Assembly: GCA_026901365.1 (NCBI GenBank)
Contig: QLOH01000005.1
Coordinates: 2,232,001-2,296,000 of the forward strand
From: Sesbania bispinosa
Lineage: Eukaryota > Streptophyta > Magnoliopsida > Fabales > Fabaceae
Length of the DNA: 64,000 bases
Direction of reading: 5' to 3'
Below the pieces are notes generated by a model. That model was not told the origin of the DNA. It saw nothing but the letters and a program-made list of their open reading frames with translations, and ran no database searches. Position 1 is the stretch's first letter. The number at the start of each line of letters is the position of its first letter. Positions 45,086 to 56,600 of this stretch are shown here, one piece after another. The position numbers and the translations under genes were made by a program.

Positions 45086-48000
45086 AACAGGGATTATGCT
45101 TAACTGCACTAATATTTAATGAAGTACAAATATGGGCCCAAAAAAAACTAGGCCTGTAATTTTTTGTTCATACTAACCACTTTGTACATGGAATTAACCG
45201 TTATCGGAAACAACATTAACCAGGGAGTAACAGTATTGCATTCGACGCAGTGGGTAAGCATAATTAGGCCTTGTCAAGTGATGGATTTCCTGGAAAGTTT
45301 ACCAGTAGTCCAGTAGTTTTAGAGTAAGTAGAGTATCGTATCCACAGGGAGCGGTTTTAACTTGTAGAGTTATAGTAATTGTATTTTCAATTAAAACGTT
45401 TTCGTAGAGAGAGTTGGTGAATTTTGAAATAAAATAAACAAAGATAATACGAGAGAATGAGTATTTAGGACTAGGACTTGATTTCGTTTCATCTCCCCCC
45501 TTGTGTATTCAAACTCTTTTTCCCTTATTTATGATCGTATTTGTAATTACCTTAGCATTGTTTAATTACGATAATTATAAGGCATGCCTGGTAATTATCG
45601 TACCCGAAAATTCCCCTATAACATCATAATTAAACGCCAAAAGCTATTTTCTACAGGCATTCAAAGTGGCATTTGGCGACCCCGAACATTCCCCGTATTT
45701 TGCAATCAGCGCTATCGAATTAGCCATATTTTCACATAAGGCACCTACGGAGGGGTGTGTCACTCACTGAACCTCCGATCGTTAGAATACAATCCTTATG
45801 CTACGATATGACTAACCCGAGTACCTTTAGCAATCCGAGAATAAGCTTCATGAACAACTCCATGCTCACCTACCTCTGATACTAGCCGGAGTTCCACTTT
45901 TTGTATCCAGAGCACTAGCCTACCATCTCGGCGCACGCACGGAGTTGATGCATTACACACAACATAAAGATACCGATAAATTACAAGTATAGAATCATAA
46001 ATAAATAGAAAAGAGAATTCTTATACACAAGGGGATTGAATCTACTACATCAAATCCTACTAGAGAGCTTAGCTACTCATGGTAGCCATTACAAACTACT
46101 GAGAAATCTGTCACCTTTCTCAATCCTATACTACTTTCTCTCTGTATCAGTGTTTTGGGTCCAGAGGACCTGTTTTGTGACCTATGCAAAGGGCTCTATT
46201 TATAGACTTGGAAAACCTTCAAGGGATCAGGTTGTGATGTCACTGGTGAGTGTTTAATCCAATCAGAGGCTGTCTTTTCATTAATTGACGTCACTGTTGT
46301 GAAGCTTGACCAATCAGGAGCTTCCCCTTCACTAAATGACGTCACAGCGCGCGACTTCATTAATCAGGACACGCGCGCACATGAAGCCTGACCGTCCGCG
46401 CTCTACGTGCGCTTAGCGCACATGAAGCTTGGCCGCTGCTGTTTTCCTTGATTTGTGGATCTAACCTCTTGATCTCCTTTTGATCTTATCTGGTTTTCCC
46501 TTTATCCCTTTATCCGAATTGTTTTGTATTTATCTGCTTGTATTTGAATTTGAAAAGATTCTTTGCAGGATTCTCTGATTTTCTTTTATTTATTTAATTT
46601 CTGAATCTGCAATATCCTCCATTCTGATGTTTTTTCCACTCTTGTCCCAAATCTGCTATAATTCTGCATAAAATAGCAAATTTCTATTTAAAATAGCATC
46701 ATATTCAAATTTGTATCAAATAAATACAATTATTATAAATATTAACAAAAAGGGATATTTTGGGGCATAAATTACTATTTAATCCTTGATAAGTGTAATA
46801 AAAACTATATGAAATTAACGCTAATTTTACACTTATCATCAAGGACATGGTTACGAAAGAACAGGGATTATTCTCAATTGGACTATTCTTTATTTAAGAT
46901 AAAAGATGGGCCAAAATAACTAGGCCTGTCATGTTCTGCTCACACTAACCAATTATTACATGTAATTAACCGTTTACGGAAACATCATTAACCAGGTGGT
47001 AACAACATTGCATTCCACGTAGTGGGTAAGTATAATTACGCCTTGTCAGGGACATGGTCACCAAAGAACATGGATTATGATCAACTGCACTAATCTTTAA
47101 TTAAGTTTAAAAATGGGTAAAAAAAACTAGGCCTTTCCTTTTCTGTTCACATTAAACACTTTTTATATAGAATTATCCGTTTACAGAAACAACATTAACC
47201 ATGTGGTAACAACATTGCATTCAACGTAGTGGGTAAGTATAATTAGGCATTGTCAGGGACATGGTTACCAAAGAACAGAGATTATTCTCAACTACACTAT
47301 TCTTTATTTAAGATTAAATATGGGTAAAAAAAACTAGGCCTGTCATGTTCTGTTCACACTAACCAATTATTACATGTAATTAACCGTTTACGGAAACATC
47401 ATTAACCAAGTGGTAACAGCATTGCATTCCACGCAGTGGGTAAGTATAATTATGCCTTGTTAGGGACATGGTCACCAAAGAACAGGCATTATGATCAATT
47501 GCACTAATCTTTAATTAAGTTCAAATATGGGCAAAAAAAAACTAGGCCTTTCCTTTTCTGTTCACATTAACCACTTTTTACATAGAATTAACCGTTTACG
47601 AAAGCAGCATTAACCAGGTGGTAACAACATTGCATTCCACGCAGTGGGTAAGATAATTAGGCATTGTCATTTATAGTAACCAACATTCATATAAAAAAAC
47701 CAATTATGTGCACGTTCTTATCCAACAAATCACTAATGTTTTGGTCTCCTTCTGATACTGATAACCAGTTTGGCTTATTCCTTAACCTTCTGTACACATT
47801 TCATTAACCACCATCTCCAGTTTCCACCTATGGGTACAGAAGGATGGTTACTGTAATAAGCCAAACTAGGCCTAATTATACTTACCCACTGCATGGAATG
47901 CAATGTTGTTACCACCTAGTTAATGTTGTTTCCGTAAACGGTTAATTCTATGTAAAAAGTGGTTAATGTGAACAGAAAAGGAAAGGCCTAGTTTTTTTTG

Positions 48001-49618
48001 CCCATATTTGAACTTAATTAAAGATTAGTGCAGTTGATCATAATCCCTGTTCTTTGGTGACCATGTCCCTGACAAGGCATAATGATACTTAGCCATGGTG
48101 CCGAATGGAATCCTGTTAACACCTGGTTAATGCTGTTTCCGTAAATGGTTAATCCCATATACAAATTGGTTAATTTGAAAAGAAAATGAAAGGCCAAGAT
48201 TTTTTTTGGCCCAAAATTTGACTTAATTAAAGATTAGTGCAGTTGAGCATAATCCCTGTTCTTTGGTAACCATTTCCCTGACAAGGCGTAATTATACATA
48301 CCCATTGCGTAAAATGTAATGCTATTACCACCTGGTTAATGTTGTTTCCGTAAACGGTTAATCCCATGTAAAAATTGGTTAATGTGAACAGAACATGACA
48401 GGCCTAGTTTTTTTACCCAGATTTGATCTTAAATAAAGAATAGTGCAGTTGAGCATAATCCTTGTTCTTTGGTAACCATGTCCCTAACAAGGCCTAATTA
48501 AACTTACCCACTGCGTTGAATGCAATGTTGTTACTCCCTAGTTAATGTTGTTTCCGAGAACGGTTAATTCCATGTACAAAGTGGTTAATATGAACAGAAA
48601 ATTACAGGTCTAGTTTTTTTGGAGCCCATATTTGTACTTCATTAAAGATTAGTGCAATTAAGCATAATCTTTGTTCTTTGGTAACCATATCCCTGATAAG
48701 GCATAATTATACTTACCCACTGCGTCGAATGCAATCCTGTTAACACCTGGTTAATGTTGTTTCTGTACACGGTTAATCTTGTATACAAATTGGTTAATGT
48801 GAGCAGAAAATGAAAGGCCTAGTTTTTTTGGCCCATATTTTGACTTAACTAAAGATTAGTGCAGTTGGGCATAATACCCGTTCTTTGGTAACCATGTCCA
48901 TGACAAGGCCTAATTATACTTACCCACTGCGTGGAATGCAATGTTGTTACCACCTGGTTAATGTTGTTCCCGTATACGGTTAATTCTATGTACAAAAGCA
49001 ATTAATGTGAACAGAAAATGAAAAGGCCTAGTTTTTTTTTGCGCCATATTTGAACTTAATTAAATATTAGCGCAATTGAGCATAATGCTTGTTCTTTGGT
49101 AACCATGTCCATGACAAGCCCTAATTATACTTACCCACTGCGTCGAATGCAGTGTTGTTACCACATGGTTAATGTTGTTTCTGTAAACGGTTATTTCTAT
49201 GTAGAAAGTGGTTAATGTGTACAGAAGATGAATGACCTACTTATTTTTTGGCCCATATTTGATCTTGATTAAAGATTAGTGCAGTTGAGCATAATCCCTG
49301 TTCTTTCATAATCATTGTCATACCAAGGCCTAATTATACTTTCCCACTGCGTCCAATGCAATGTTGTTACTACCTGGTTAATGCTATTTCCGTAAACGAT
49401 TAATTCCATGTATAAGGTGGTTAATCTGAACACAAAATGAAAGGCCTACTTTTTTCTTTGGCCCATATTTTAACTTAAATAAAGACTACTGCAATTGAGC
49501 ACAATCCCTGTTTTTGGGTGACCATGTCCATGACAAGGCCTAATTATACTTACCCACTACGTCGAATGCAATATTGTTTCCGTAAACGGTGAATGTTGTT
49601 TCCGTAAACGATTATTTC
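45086..49618. mobile_element. Inverted array of about 207-bp repeats (foldback-type element)
   Basis: About five forward units (45086-45278, resuming 46844-47670) and about eight and a half reverse units (47865-49618) face each other across a spacer of about 190 bp. Each unit contains 'gcattc.acg.agtgggtaag', 'aggcc', 'ttaaccgtttacgg' and 'caaagaacagg.attat'. The marker 'cttaccca' recurs at about 47880, 48090, 48297, 48504, 48712, 48920, 49131, 49339 and 49551 in the reverse arm. The spacer contains its own inverted pair ('agtttggcttatt'). There is no coding capacity. The paralogous flank near 55985-56020 lacks it, so it is an insertion. Confidence 0.85.
45279..46838 (-). mobile_element. Solo gypsy-type LTR inside the repeat array
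   Basis: On the plus strand it starts TGATGGATTTCC and ends ACACTTATCA, the complement of the LTR family at 2210-3819. It is flanked by the perfect 5-bp duplication TCAAG (45274-45278, 46839-46843). With a single LTR and no internal region, it is a solo LTR left by recombination. It splits one 207-bp unit. Confidence 0.92.
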
Positions 49619-50238
49619 GCAAGTACGCAGAGCACGACTTCACTCCTCAACCCCTGGTCGTGTGCGACGTTCGCTGCGGCGGCTCACACCCGTCACTCAT
49701 GACCAGGGCAAACGCTTCACCGTGAGCGACGGAGACGAACAACATTGGATCAAAACGGGGGAAATAACGCCAAACAATTAGGGCTCAACCAGGACAAATT
49801 TTTCCGGGGGAAAACCAACTAACCTGCACGACGGTTTCTCCCAAATCCTCCTCCACCACCTCGAACGAACTCCGCTGTAATCCGCTTCTGTTGATCTCTC
49901 TTCTATGGAAGATGAACGCGAGGAAGACAACACGAGTGAATGGAACTCCGCTTCAAACTTTTCTCTTTTCGACGGAGAGGAAGACGGACACGACGAAGAC
50001 GAGAGGCGAGAATGGAACCCCGTTTAAGACTTTTCTCTTTTTCTTTAGTAGGGGCAAAATAGGGAGAGAACATCTCTTTTCATATTATTCAATTCTCCCT
50101 TTGTACAAGGCTGCCTTTTCAAATAAATGAAATTCCATCAAATTTCTTCAAACCACGTTTTAACCCCCGAGAATTGAAAAACCAATGATGGCACGGTGCA
50201 AAACTTAACAAGCAATTGCACCTTAAAAGCCGCCTTTC
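49619..50238. other. GC-rich, gene-like segment attached to one side of the array
   Basis: This roughly 430-bp GC-rich island (49620-50050) contrasts sharply with its AT-rich surroundings. It holds an imperfect duplication of about 85 bp ('gaggaagacaacacgag..gaatggaactcc', then 'gaagacggacacgacgaagac..gaatggaacccc', each followed by 'cttttctctttt'). The single plus frame of 79 codons (49891-50130) has no known family. It could be a captured 5' UTR/exon piece or a CpG-rich element end. It is absent from the paralogous flank B. Confidence 0.4.
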
Positions 50239-51696
50239 TAAAAGATCTTAGATTAGCACTAGAAGCATCATTGCTTAATATTTTAAAAAAATAACGTGTT
50301 TCATGTTACATGTAACATGGATGGATTCGATGTGGTTTTGAGGTAAATTAACCAAACACACATTAGATATTGTATGTTGTGGAATAGGTTATAGGATAAG
50401 TTGTATGGTTCATTTAAGAAATTTATTGGATTATAAATAAATAATTAATTTGCTTAAAGCAATCAAATTAAAATTTTATTATAAAAAATATGAAAGATTA
50501 CAAAATATTTATTTTAAAACAAAAAAATGTAAAAAATTATAAAATATTTACTTAAGAATTTTTTCAAAAACGTTGAGATAAAAAAGCCAAAAAGAAATAG
50601 TACGGCAGTGCATGGAACACGTTTGGGCTTTTAAAAATATAAATATATTATTAGCATATATATTTGTGGTCACCACGTACAAGTCCAATACGATAAAGTT
50701 AGTACATATATGGGACCTATGGAAATACTTTAGTACGAGTTTGGGAGTCACTTGGATACTCATGAAAAAAAAAATAAAGAATAACAAATGATGTTATTAT
50801 TTTTTATGGACGTTTTTATAATTTATTATTGTTTAGGGACCAATGTGATCGAACTCATATCTTTTGGGGACAATTTGGAAGGTTTACTCGTGGTTCCGTT
50901 AGCTTTAACATAGGGGAGTTAACAGAAGGACCTAGTTGATCGACGTTACTATTTCTCCGCGACATTTTTATAATTTATTATTTTTTAGGGACTAATGTAA
51001 TCGATCTCATATCTTTCAAGCACTATTTTAAAGGTTTACTTGTTAAAATATAATTACTTTGGCATTGATCGTTACAAAACATATCTTTTTTTTTAAGCTA
51101 AAATGGAATTGATATTAAGAGAAAGCACTCTTACAAGCATCCAGAGTAACTTGAGCCAAAATAAAGGGAGGAGTTTACTCAATCCAAGTACAATTTGGAT
51201 GTAAGCATCCAAACTTTGCTAAAGAATAGGATGAGGAATTACAAATGCTAACTGAATGACAAAATTCAAGGAAATTAAATTCTAAACGAAAACAAAAACA
51301 AAAACAATCAAATGCAATAAAATCAAAAGATGACAATCCTCTACAAGAACTCGTGAAGGGTAAAAATGAGGGGTAAAGAATCTGACTCCGGAATAACATC
51401 TCAGAAACCCATATCAATAGAGAACTGTAGCCCCTGTCTCATAGCAAAGGCTTATGTCAGACTAGCATCCGGACCACACCTAATGTGCCAAGTAGGAGCC
51501 GCCAAAACGATTCCCATGTGGTCTCGAACAATTGCAGCAACACTCCAATGCTCATTATCAACTTTGGCCATTAAGCTTGAAATAATTCATAGGGGGCAGG
51601 CTCCATTTGATGCTAGGTGATGGGACGTGACATGTATTGGAGGTGTTGACGTGCAGCAGGCTTCTTACAAAACATATCTTGAAACGAAGAGATTAA
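50239..51696 (+). repeat. Duplicated flank block A2 (paralogue of 56000-56102 plus 61748-63930)
   Basis: Long, nearly identical stretches include 'gatcttagattagcactaga', 'catggaacacgtttgggctt', 'aagtacaatttggatgtaag' and 'cttgaaacgaagagatta'. It contains the uninterrupted versions of the sites occupied in flank B by the CACTA-like element (junction about 50333) and the 950-bp MITE (junction about 51420). No gene. Confidence 0.88.
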
Positions 51697-52004
51697 TGCT
51701 AGGTTTGGTGGAGTGGAAATAGAGCGGAGAGGAGAGAAATAGAGTAGAAAAAAAATATCTCTTTTGTTTGGTAGAGAAAAAATTGTGAGGAGAGAAATAA
51801 AAAGTGGTGGGTCCCACATGTTTTTATTTCTCCCCATGATTGAGTGGAAATTTTTTTCACTCTTCTCTCTCCTCTATTTCACCTCTATTTCTCTCCTACC
51901 AAACAACCTTATTTCATCTCTATTTTTTATCTATTTCTCTCCACTCCATTTCTTTCTTCTCTATTCTCTCCACCTTATTTCTTTTCACTCTACCAAACAC
52001 AGTG
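51697..52004. mobile_element. 308-bp MITE (TAA target)
   Basis: It is present here but absent from flank B (empty site near 63930). It is flanked by TAA on both sides (51694-51696, 52005-52007). The ends TGCTAGGTTTGGTGGAGTG and CACTCTACCAAACACAGTG are imperfectly inverted. The body is pyrimidine-rich on one half ('tctctcctctatttc') and purine-rich on the other. It is PIF/Harbinger-like by target size. Confidence 0.75.
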
Positions 52005-52489
52005 TAACATATTAGACATAAGAACGAAATCACTAATTAGATCTTGGAAAAAAAAATTATACACTAAAAATATTAGGAATGAGAGATAAAAAGAAAAAAA
52101 AAACTTCCAACTCAGTCTTAAAAATATGTGTCATTTTATATTTCTTTATTCTTGAATTATATTAAATTTTAAACATATTTATAGTTTTTAAAGCAAAATA
52201 TGATGTTCTTTTAATTTAAGGTTTTTAAAATTTTTAATATTTTATTTTAATCACAAAATCTGAAAGAGTTTAGATTGATTTATTTGATTATTTAACTTAA
52301 TATTGATAAAAAAATACCTATTATTATAATAATAATAAATGTTTTAAGATTAATTAAGATAAAATAAAAATTCATAATATCTATTTATACGCATGTGAAT
52401 GTTTTGGATGGTTATTTACTAATTTTTCTTTAATTTATAAGTTATAAAATCCTAGAATAAAATATTTTTAATGGGTTACTTACCAAACG
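52005..52489. other. AT-rich flank; start shared with the window's right edge
   Basis: 52008-52085 matches 63930-63998 ('attagacataagaacgaaat', 'cactaattagatcttggaaa'). The rest is AT-rich without a gene. Confidence 0.6.
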
Positions 52490-53220
52490 TTGGTCCTTAC
52501 CCATTAGGTCAGGTGTCTTGTCAATGTCGATCGATTCTCATGTATATGTTCCCATACGGACGTTTTAAAAAATACTCGTATTTGTATTTAAATTTATATG
52601 GGCAATGATTCTAATGCTCGTATTTTTATTTGTTGGGTACTTAAGTACCCGTACCTATTACCAGCACTTTTGTTAACTATAAAAATAATAAATTGATTAA
52701 AAAATGAAAATTAATTAAAAAACTCTCTAGCACAAATGAAAAATAATATATAAATTATCTAAGTTTAACTATAAAACAACTCTGGTAATGTGAAAGTATA
52801 TGAAAGATGTGAACAGTGGGAGGAAAAATATAAATCAGTTCAATTTTTGTTATTTTAGTGTTTAGGATTAGGAATACAAAATTATACATTTTCACAATTA
52901 TAACATTTAAATTAATTAAATTAGTAATATTTTAATACATTTTTGTGAATATAATATATAATTATATATTAACATTTTTAAAAAATATTAATTAATAATA
53001 TAAAAAACACACATATATATTAAATTAATCATATGAATATAAATTATATTAATTATATATTATATAAGTGCGAGTATAGATTAGGTAGAGTAAGGTACTA
53101 TAGTATCTGTACAGACATTCATATTTATTAAAAAATATGGGTAATTATTAAAATTATTTAGTGGATAATTATCCTACCCACGAGTAATTTTTGCATAGTA
53201 CCATTCTCATCCCTAGGTAA
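52490..53220. repeat. Dispersed repeat with GGGTACTTAAGTACCCG core, upstream of UGT copy 3
   Basis: It begins with an echo of block A1 ('attaggtcaggtgtcttgtc'). An AT-rich element follows, bounded by 'atacggacg..tactcgta' on the left and 'ctacccacgagtaatttttg' / 'catccctaggt' on the right. No coding content. Confidence 0.45.
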
Positions 53221-53260
53221 AAGGTATTCACTTGGTCCAGTAATATCTAGAAAATTTAAT

Positions 53261-53350
53261 AGTTACGTTCCAGACTTCTTTTTAAGCAACACAACCAACC
53301 AATCCATTCTAGATTCATCAACAAAGAATCCTTCATTCTCCATATTCTAC
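53261..53350 (+). promoter_or_regulatory. Conserved leader of UGT copy 3
   Basis: It is nearly identical to 31288-31372, with 12 additional bases ('ccatattctaca') before the ATG. It is probably 5' UTR. A dispersed repeat ends only about 40 bp upstream, so the distal promoter differs from that of copy 2. Confidence 0.6.
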
Positions 53351-54841
53351 ATGGACTGCTTTCATGCTGAAAGTCGAGTTGAAATGCTAAACGCTATTTT
53401 TCTTCCCTTTATATCAACCAGTCACCTCTTCTTCGTTGTAGACACAGCAAGGCTCTTCGCCATGCATGGTGTGGATGTCACCATAATCACCACAACAGCC
53501 AATGCCACCACTATTCAAACCTCAATTGACCGTGATTCTAGTCGTGGTCACCCAATTCGAATCCATGTTGTTAAGTTCCCTCAAATTGATGGTTTGCCTG
53601 AAGGAATGGAGACCATAAACGCTTCCACTCCTAAAGATTTGATGTCCAAAATCTATGAGGGCCTGTCCAATCTCCAAGGGATATTCCAACAACTATTCCG
53701 TGACTTGAAACCTGATTTCATAGTCACTGACATATTCTACCCTTGGAGTGTTGATGTTGCTGCTGAATTAGGAATTCCAAGACTGTTTGTCGGTGGAAGT
53801 TACATGGCTGACTGTGCAGTGGACTCCGTTGAGCGGTTTTCACCTCACACTAAGGTTGATTCGGATGGTGAGAGTTTTGTGCTTCCCGGTTTGCCCCACA
53901 AGTTTGAGATGACACGTTCCCAGCTGCCAGATTGGCTTAGAACACCGAATAGCTACACTTATTTAAAAAAGATGATAACAGAATCAGAGAAAAAGAGTTA
54001 TGGATCACTCTTCCACAGCTTTTATGAGTTTGAGGGACCTTATGAGGAGCATTACAAGACAATCATGGGAATCAAGAGTTGGAGCTTGGGACCTGTTTCC
54101 TTATGGGTGAACCAAGATGCTTTTGATAAAGCTGGTAGGGGGCTCGCCAAAGGAGATGGAAAAGAACAAGAGTTGCTTACATGGCTTGATTCCAAGACAG
54201 AGGACTCTGTTCTCTATGTCAGTTTTGGGAGCATGAACAAGTTCCCTACAACACAACTTGTTGAAATAGCTCATGCTCTTGAGGATTCTGGCGTTGATTT
54301 CATTTGGGTGGTTAGGAAAGTTGATGGGGATAATGGTTTTTTGGAGGAATTTGAGAAGAGAGTAAAAGCAAGCAACAAAGGTTATCTAATATGGGGTTGG
54401 GCACCACAACTTGTCATACTAGAGCACCCTGCTACTGGAGGTGTGGTGACTCACTGTGGGATGAACACCATTTTTGAAAGTATCAATGCTGGTTTGCCAA
54501 TGGTGACTTGGCCTCTTTTTGCAGAGCAGTTTTTCAATGAGAAGTTGTTGGTGGATGTGTTGAGAATTGGGGTTCAAGTTGGAGCAAAAGAATGGAAAAA
54601 CTTGAATGAGTTTGGGGATGAGGTAGTAAAAAGGGAGGATATAGGAAAGGCAATTGCTTCATTGATGGGTGGTGGAAAAGAGTCTTTAGAAATTAGGAAA
54701 AGAGCCAAAGCGCTCAGTGATGCTGCAAAGAAAGCTATTCAGGTTGGTGGGTCTTGTCACACAAATTTACAAAATCTGATTGAGGAGCTAAAGTCACTTA
54801 AACTTCAAAAGGTTAACCCCAAAATGGAGATAGTGGCTTGA
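53351..54841 (+). CDS. UGT73P-like UDP-glycosyltransferase, copy 3 (intact, 496 aa)
   Basis: An intact intronless paralogue of copy 2, differing at a modest number of residues (for example 'TDIFYPW' for 'TDMYYPW', 'GGSYMADCAV' for 'SASYMADCAM', 'IGVQVGA' for 'IGVPVGA'). It is expected to glycosylate a triterpenoid saponin-type acceptor with a UDP-sugar in the cytosol. His25 lies in 'STSHLFFVVD' (Pro of the usual HxxP lost) and Asp127 in 'IVTDIFYP'. The PSPG box is at residues 350-393 with Met371 at box position 22 and Gln393 at position 44. The Pro-to-Gln change in 'GVQVGAKEW', just after the box, is unique to this copy. The N-terminus 'MDCFHAESRVEM' aligns with copy 1's 'MESFHAQGQPEM', which supports this start. 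Confidence 0.93.
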   Translation: MDCFHAESRVEMLNAIFLPFISTSHLFFVVDTARLFAMHGVDVTIITTTANATTIQTSIDRDSSRGHPIRIHVVKFPQIDGLPEGMETINASTPKDLMSKIYEGLSNLQGIFQQLFRDLKPDFIVTDIFYPWSVDVAAELGIPRLFVGGSYMADCAVDSVERFSPHTKVDSDGESFVLPGLPHKFEMTRSQLPDWLRTPNSYTYLKKMITESEKKSYGSLFHSFYEFEGPYEEHYKTIMGIKSWSLGPVSLWVNQDAFDKAGRGLAKGDGKEQELLTWLDSKTEDSVLYVSFGSMNKFPTTQLVEIAHALEDSGVDFIWVVRKVDGDNGFLEEFEKRVKASNKGYLIWGWAPQLVILEHPATGGVVTHCGMNTIFESINAGLPMVTWPLFAEQFFNEKLLVDVLRIGVQVGAKEWKNLNEFGDEVVKREDIGKAIASLMGGGKESLEIRKRAKALSDAAKKAIQVGGSCHTNLQNLIEELKSLKLQKVNPKMEIVA

Positions 54842-55020
54842 TTGGGGACATTTGCAATAACTTGAGGCGCACTCTTGCCTTGTGGAAGATATTGCCAGTC
54901 CTACGATTTAAATAATTTGGATTCAATGGCTACTCAAGAAAGATACTCATGAATCTGAGCTTGTGTTAATTGAGCGTATGATTATATTTTTAAGTATTTA
55001 TGTTTTTAGGTTGGGTTTTA
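54842..55020 (+). other. UGT copy 3 3' flank
   Basis: Shared with the 3' flanks of copies 1 and 2. Homology ends at 'aggttgggttttaaa' where a palindromic repeat begins. Confidence 0.65.
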
Positions 55021-55796
55021 AATTTTGTCCTCACTTTTTTAAATGTATGTTATTTTAGTCCTTGCGAGTCGTTAAAAGGGTTAACGGTATTGATAACGTA
55101 GCAAATGTTTAGTCATGCTAAGATGATATCCTTTTCTCTTACCAGCGTTGACATTAACCCTCGTTTTTCCTACTCGGATGGTATCATTCCCGGATGATAT
55201 CCTTCCTGGATGACATTGATCTTAGATTGTAGCCCGCTCGGATGGAACTTAGAATGATCTGGCCTACCTCTTCACCTTGGTCGGATCATTCTGAGTTTCA
55301 TTCGAGTAGGATACCATCTGAGTTCAATACCATCCGAGCATGATACAATCTGAGCTCAACAACATCCGAGTAGGATACCATCCGGGTTCAATACCATCTG
55401 AGCAGGACTAAATGTTTGTCACGCCATCAATAATGTTAACCCTTTTAATGACAAAGACTAAAATAACATGTGTTTGAAAAAGTGGGGAATAAATTTAGAA
55501 AGAAAATGTTGGTAGGGACTAAAACCAAAAATACAAAAAGTTTGCAGGGACTAAAATCAAAAGTGTCAGAGACTAAAATAACATACATTTGAAAAAAGTG
55601 AGGACTAAATTTAAGAAAAAGTTGGCAGGGACTAAAACAAAAAACACAAAAAATTGGCAAGAACTAATACCAAAAGTGTTAGGGACTAAAATAACATATA
55701 TTTAAAAAAGTAAGAACTAAATTTAAAAAAAAAATTTGACAAAAACTAAAATAAAAAATAAAAAAATGTAGAGACTAAAATAATATTTTAAGTCTT
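55021..55796. mobile_element. Palindromic repeat with an internal tandem array
   Basis: The left arm ('gtcctcac', 'cgttaaaagggttaacggt') pairs with the right arm ('ttaacccttttaatgac', 'ggactaaa' series). The core (55140-55410) holds irregular repeats of 'accatccgag.aggat' and 'tgagttcaata', with complementary copies ('tcggatggtatc'). The right edge 'tgtagagactaaaat' is shared with 44855. The MULE-like MITE class is inferred. Confidence 0.55.
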
Positions 55797-56102
55797 AATT
55801 ATTTTCTTATCCATCAATTAGGCGACATCAAATAAAAGTATAGGGTCATCAAATAAAAGAATATGTAACAAACATTGATATCTTTCACTTTTAGTCATGT
55901 GAGAGAATTAATTTGGTCCTTACACATCAGGTCAGGTGTCTTGTCAATGTCAATTGATTCCCAATTGGATTCCCATTTAGTCGGTCATGTGCTTTAACTT
56001 TAAATGATCTTAGATTAGCACTAGAAGCATCATTGCTTAATATTTTTAAAAAAATAAAGTGTTTCGCGTTACATGTAACATAAACATGGATCGATTCGAT
56101 GT
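55797..56102 (+). repeat. Duplicated flank block B1
   Basis: Paralogue of 44880-45080 joined directly to the paralogue of 50239-50333. It therefore shows the site without the roughly 5.15-kb insertion found in flank A. Confidence 0.85.
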
Positions 56103-56289
56103 AAGGAGTCACCGGCGGCGGTTTATTTGCGGCGGTTATGTTAAAACCGCCCTTAATGGCCATTTAGAAGCGGTTTTTGGGGCGGTTACAATAACCGCCT
56201 TTAATAGCTTATTATTTGGGGGCGGTTTAATGTGAATAGAGGCGGTTTTCAAAATTCAGAAACATTTGAAATTGGAAAACACAAAAACG

Positions 56290-56600
56290 TCCTTCACGTA
56301 AGTTCATAGTTCTTCTTCACACTCGCAAAAAAGTTGCTCGATCTCTGCCTGTACTCCGCTCAGCTCTCTGCCTCCGTCTTTGTGGTCGTGCGACGTTGCT
56401 CGATCTGCTCTCTGTCTCCGTGTCCTCTTCAGCGCCTCTGTGAAAGCGACGCGACGACGCCTCCGTGGTAGCTCTGTCTCCGGTGACGCTGCTCTCCACG
56501 ACCCTTCTCTCCGTCTCTCCGCCTTTGCTCTCCGTGCTCGCATGTGTGTGAATTTGTGAAGCCCTATCCTCTCCTCATCTCTTTCTCTCCCAATCCAGGT
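56290..56600 (+). other. Exon-like GC-rich 5' segment of the CACTA-like element
   Basis: A C/T-rich, GC-rich stretch ('ctctgcctccgtctttgtgg') looks like a plant 5' UTR. It ends at a good splice-donor context, CCAG|GTACTC (about 56599). It has no convincing plus-strand start codon frame. It is probably the first exon of a transposase or captured gene. Confidence 0.4.

Noticed and set aside
45086..49618. CRISPR-like or centromeric satellite reading of the 207-bp array
   Set aside because: The units are too long, lack spacer-repeat alternation and face each other as an inverted pair; CRISPR does not apply to plant nuclear DNA, and a short interspersed inverted array does not fit centromeric satellite.
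51764..52089. Hydrophobic plus-strand frames (about 80 codons) resembling membrane proteins
   Set aside because: They are translations of the pyrimidine-rich half of the 308-bp MITE, which is absent from the paralogous flank.
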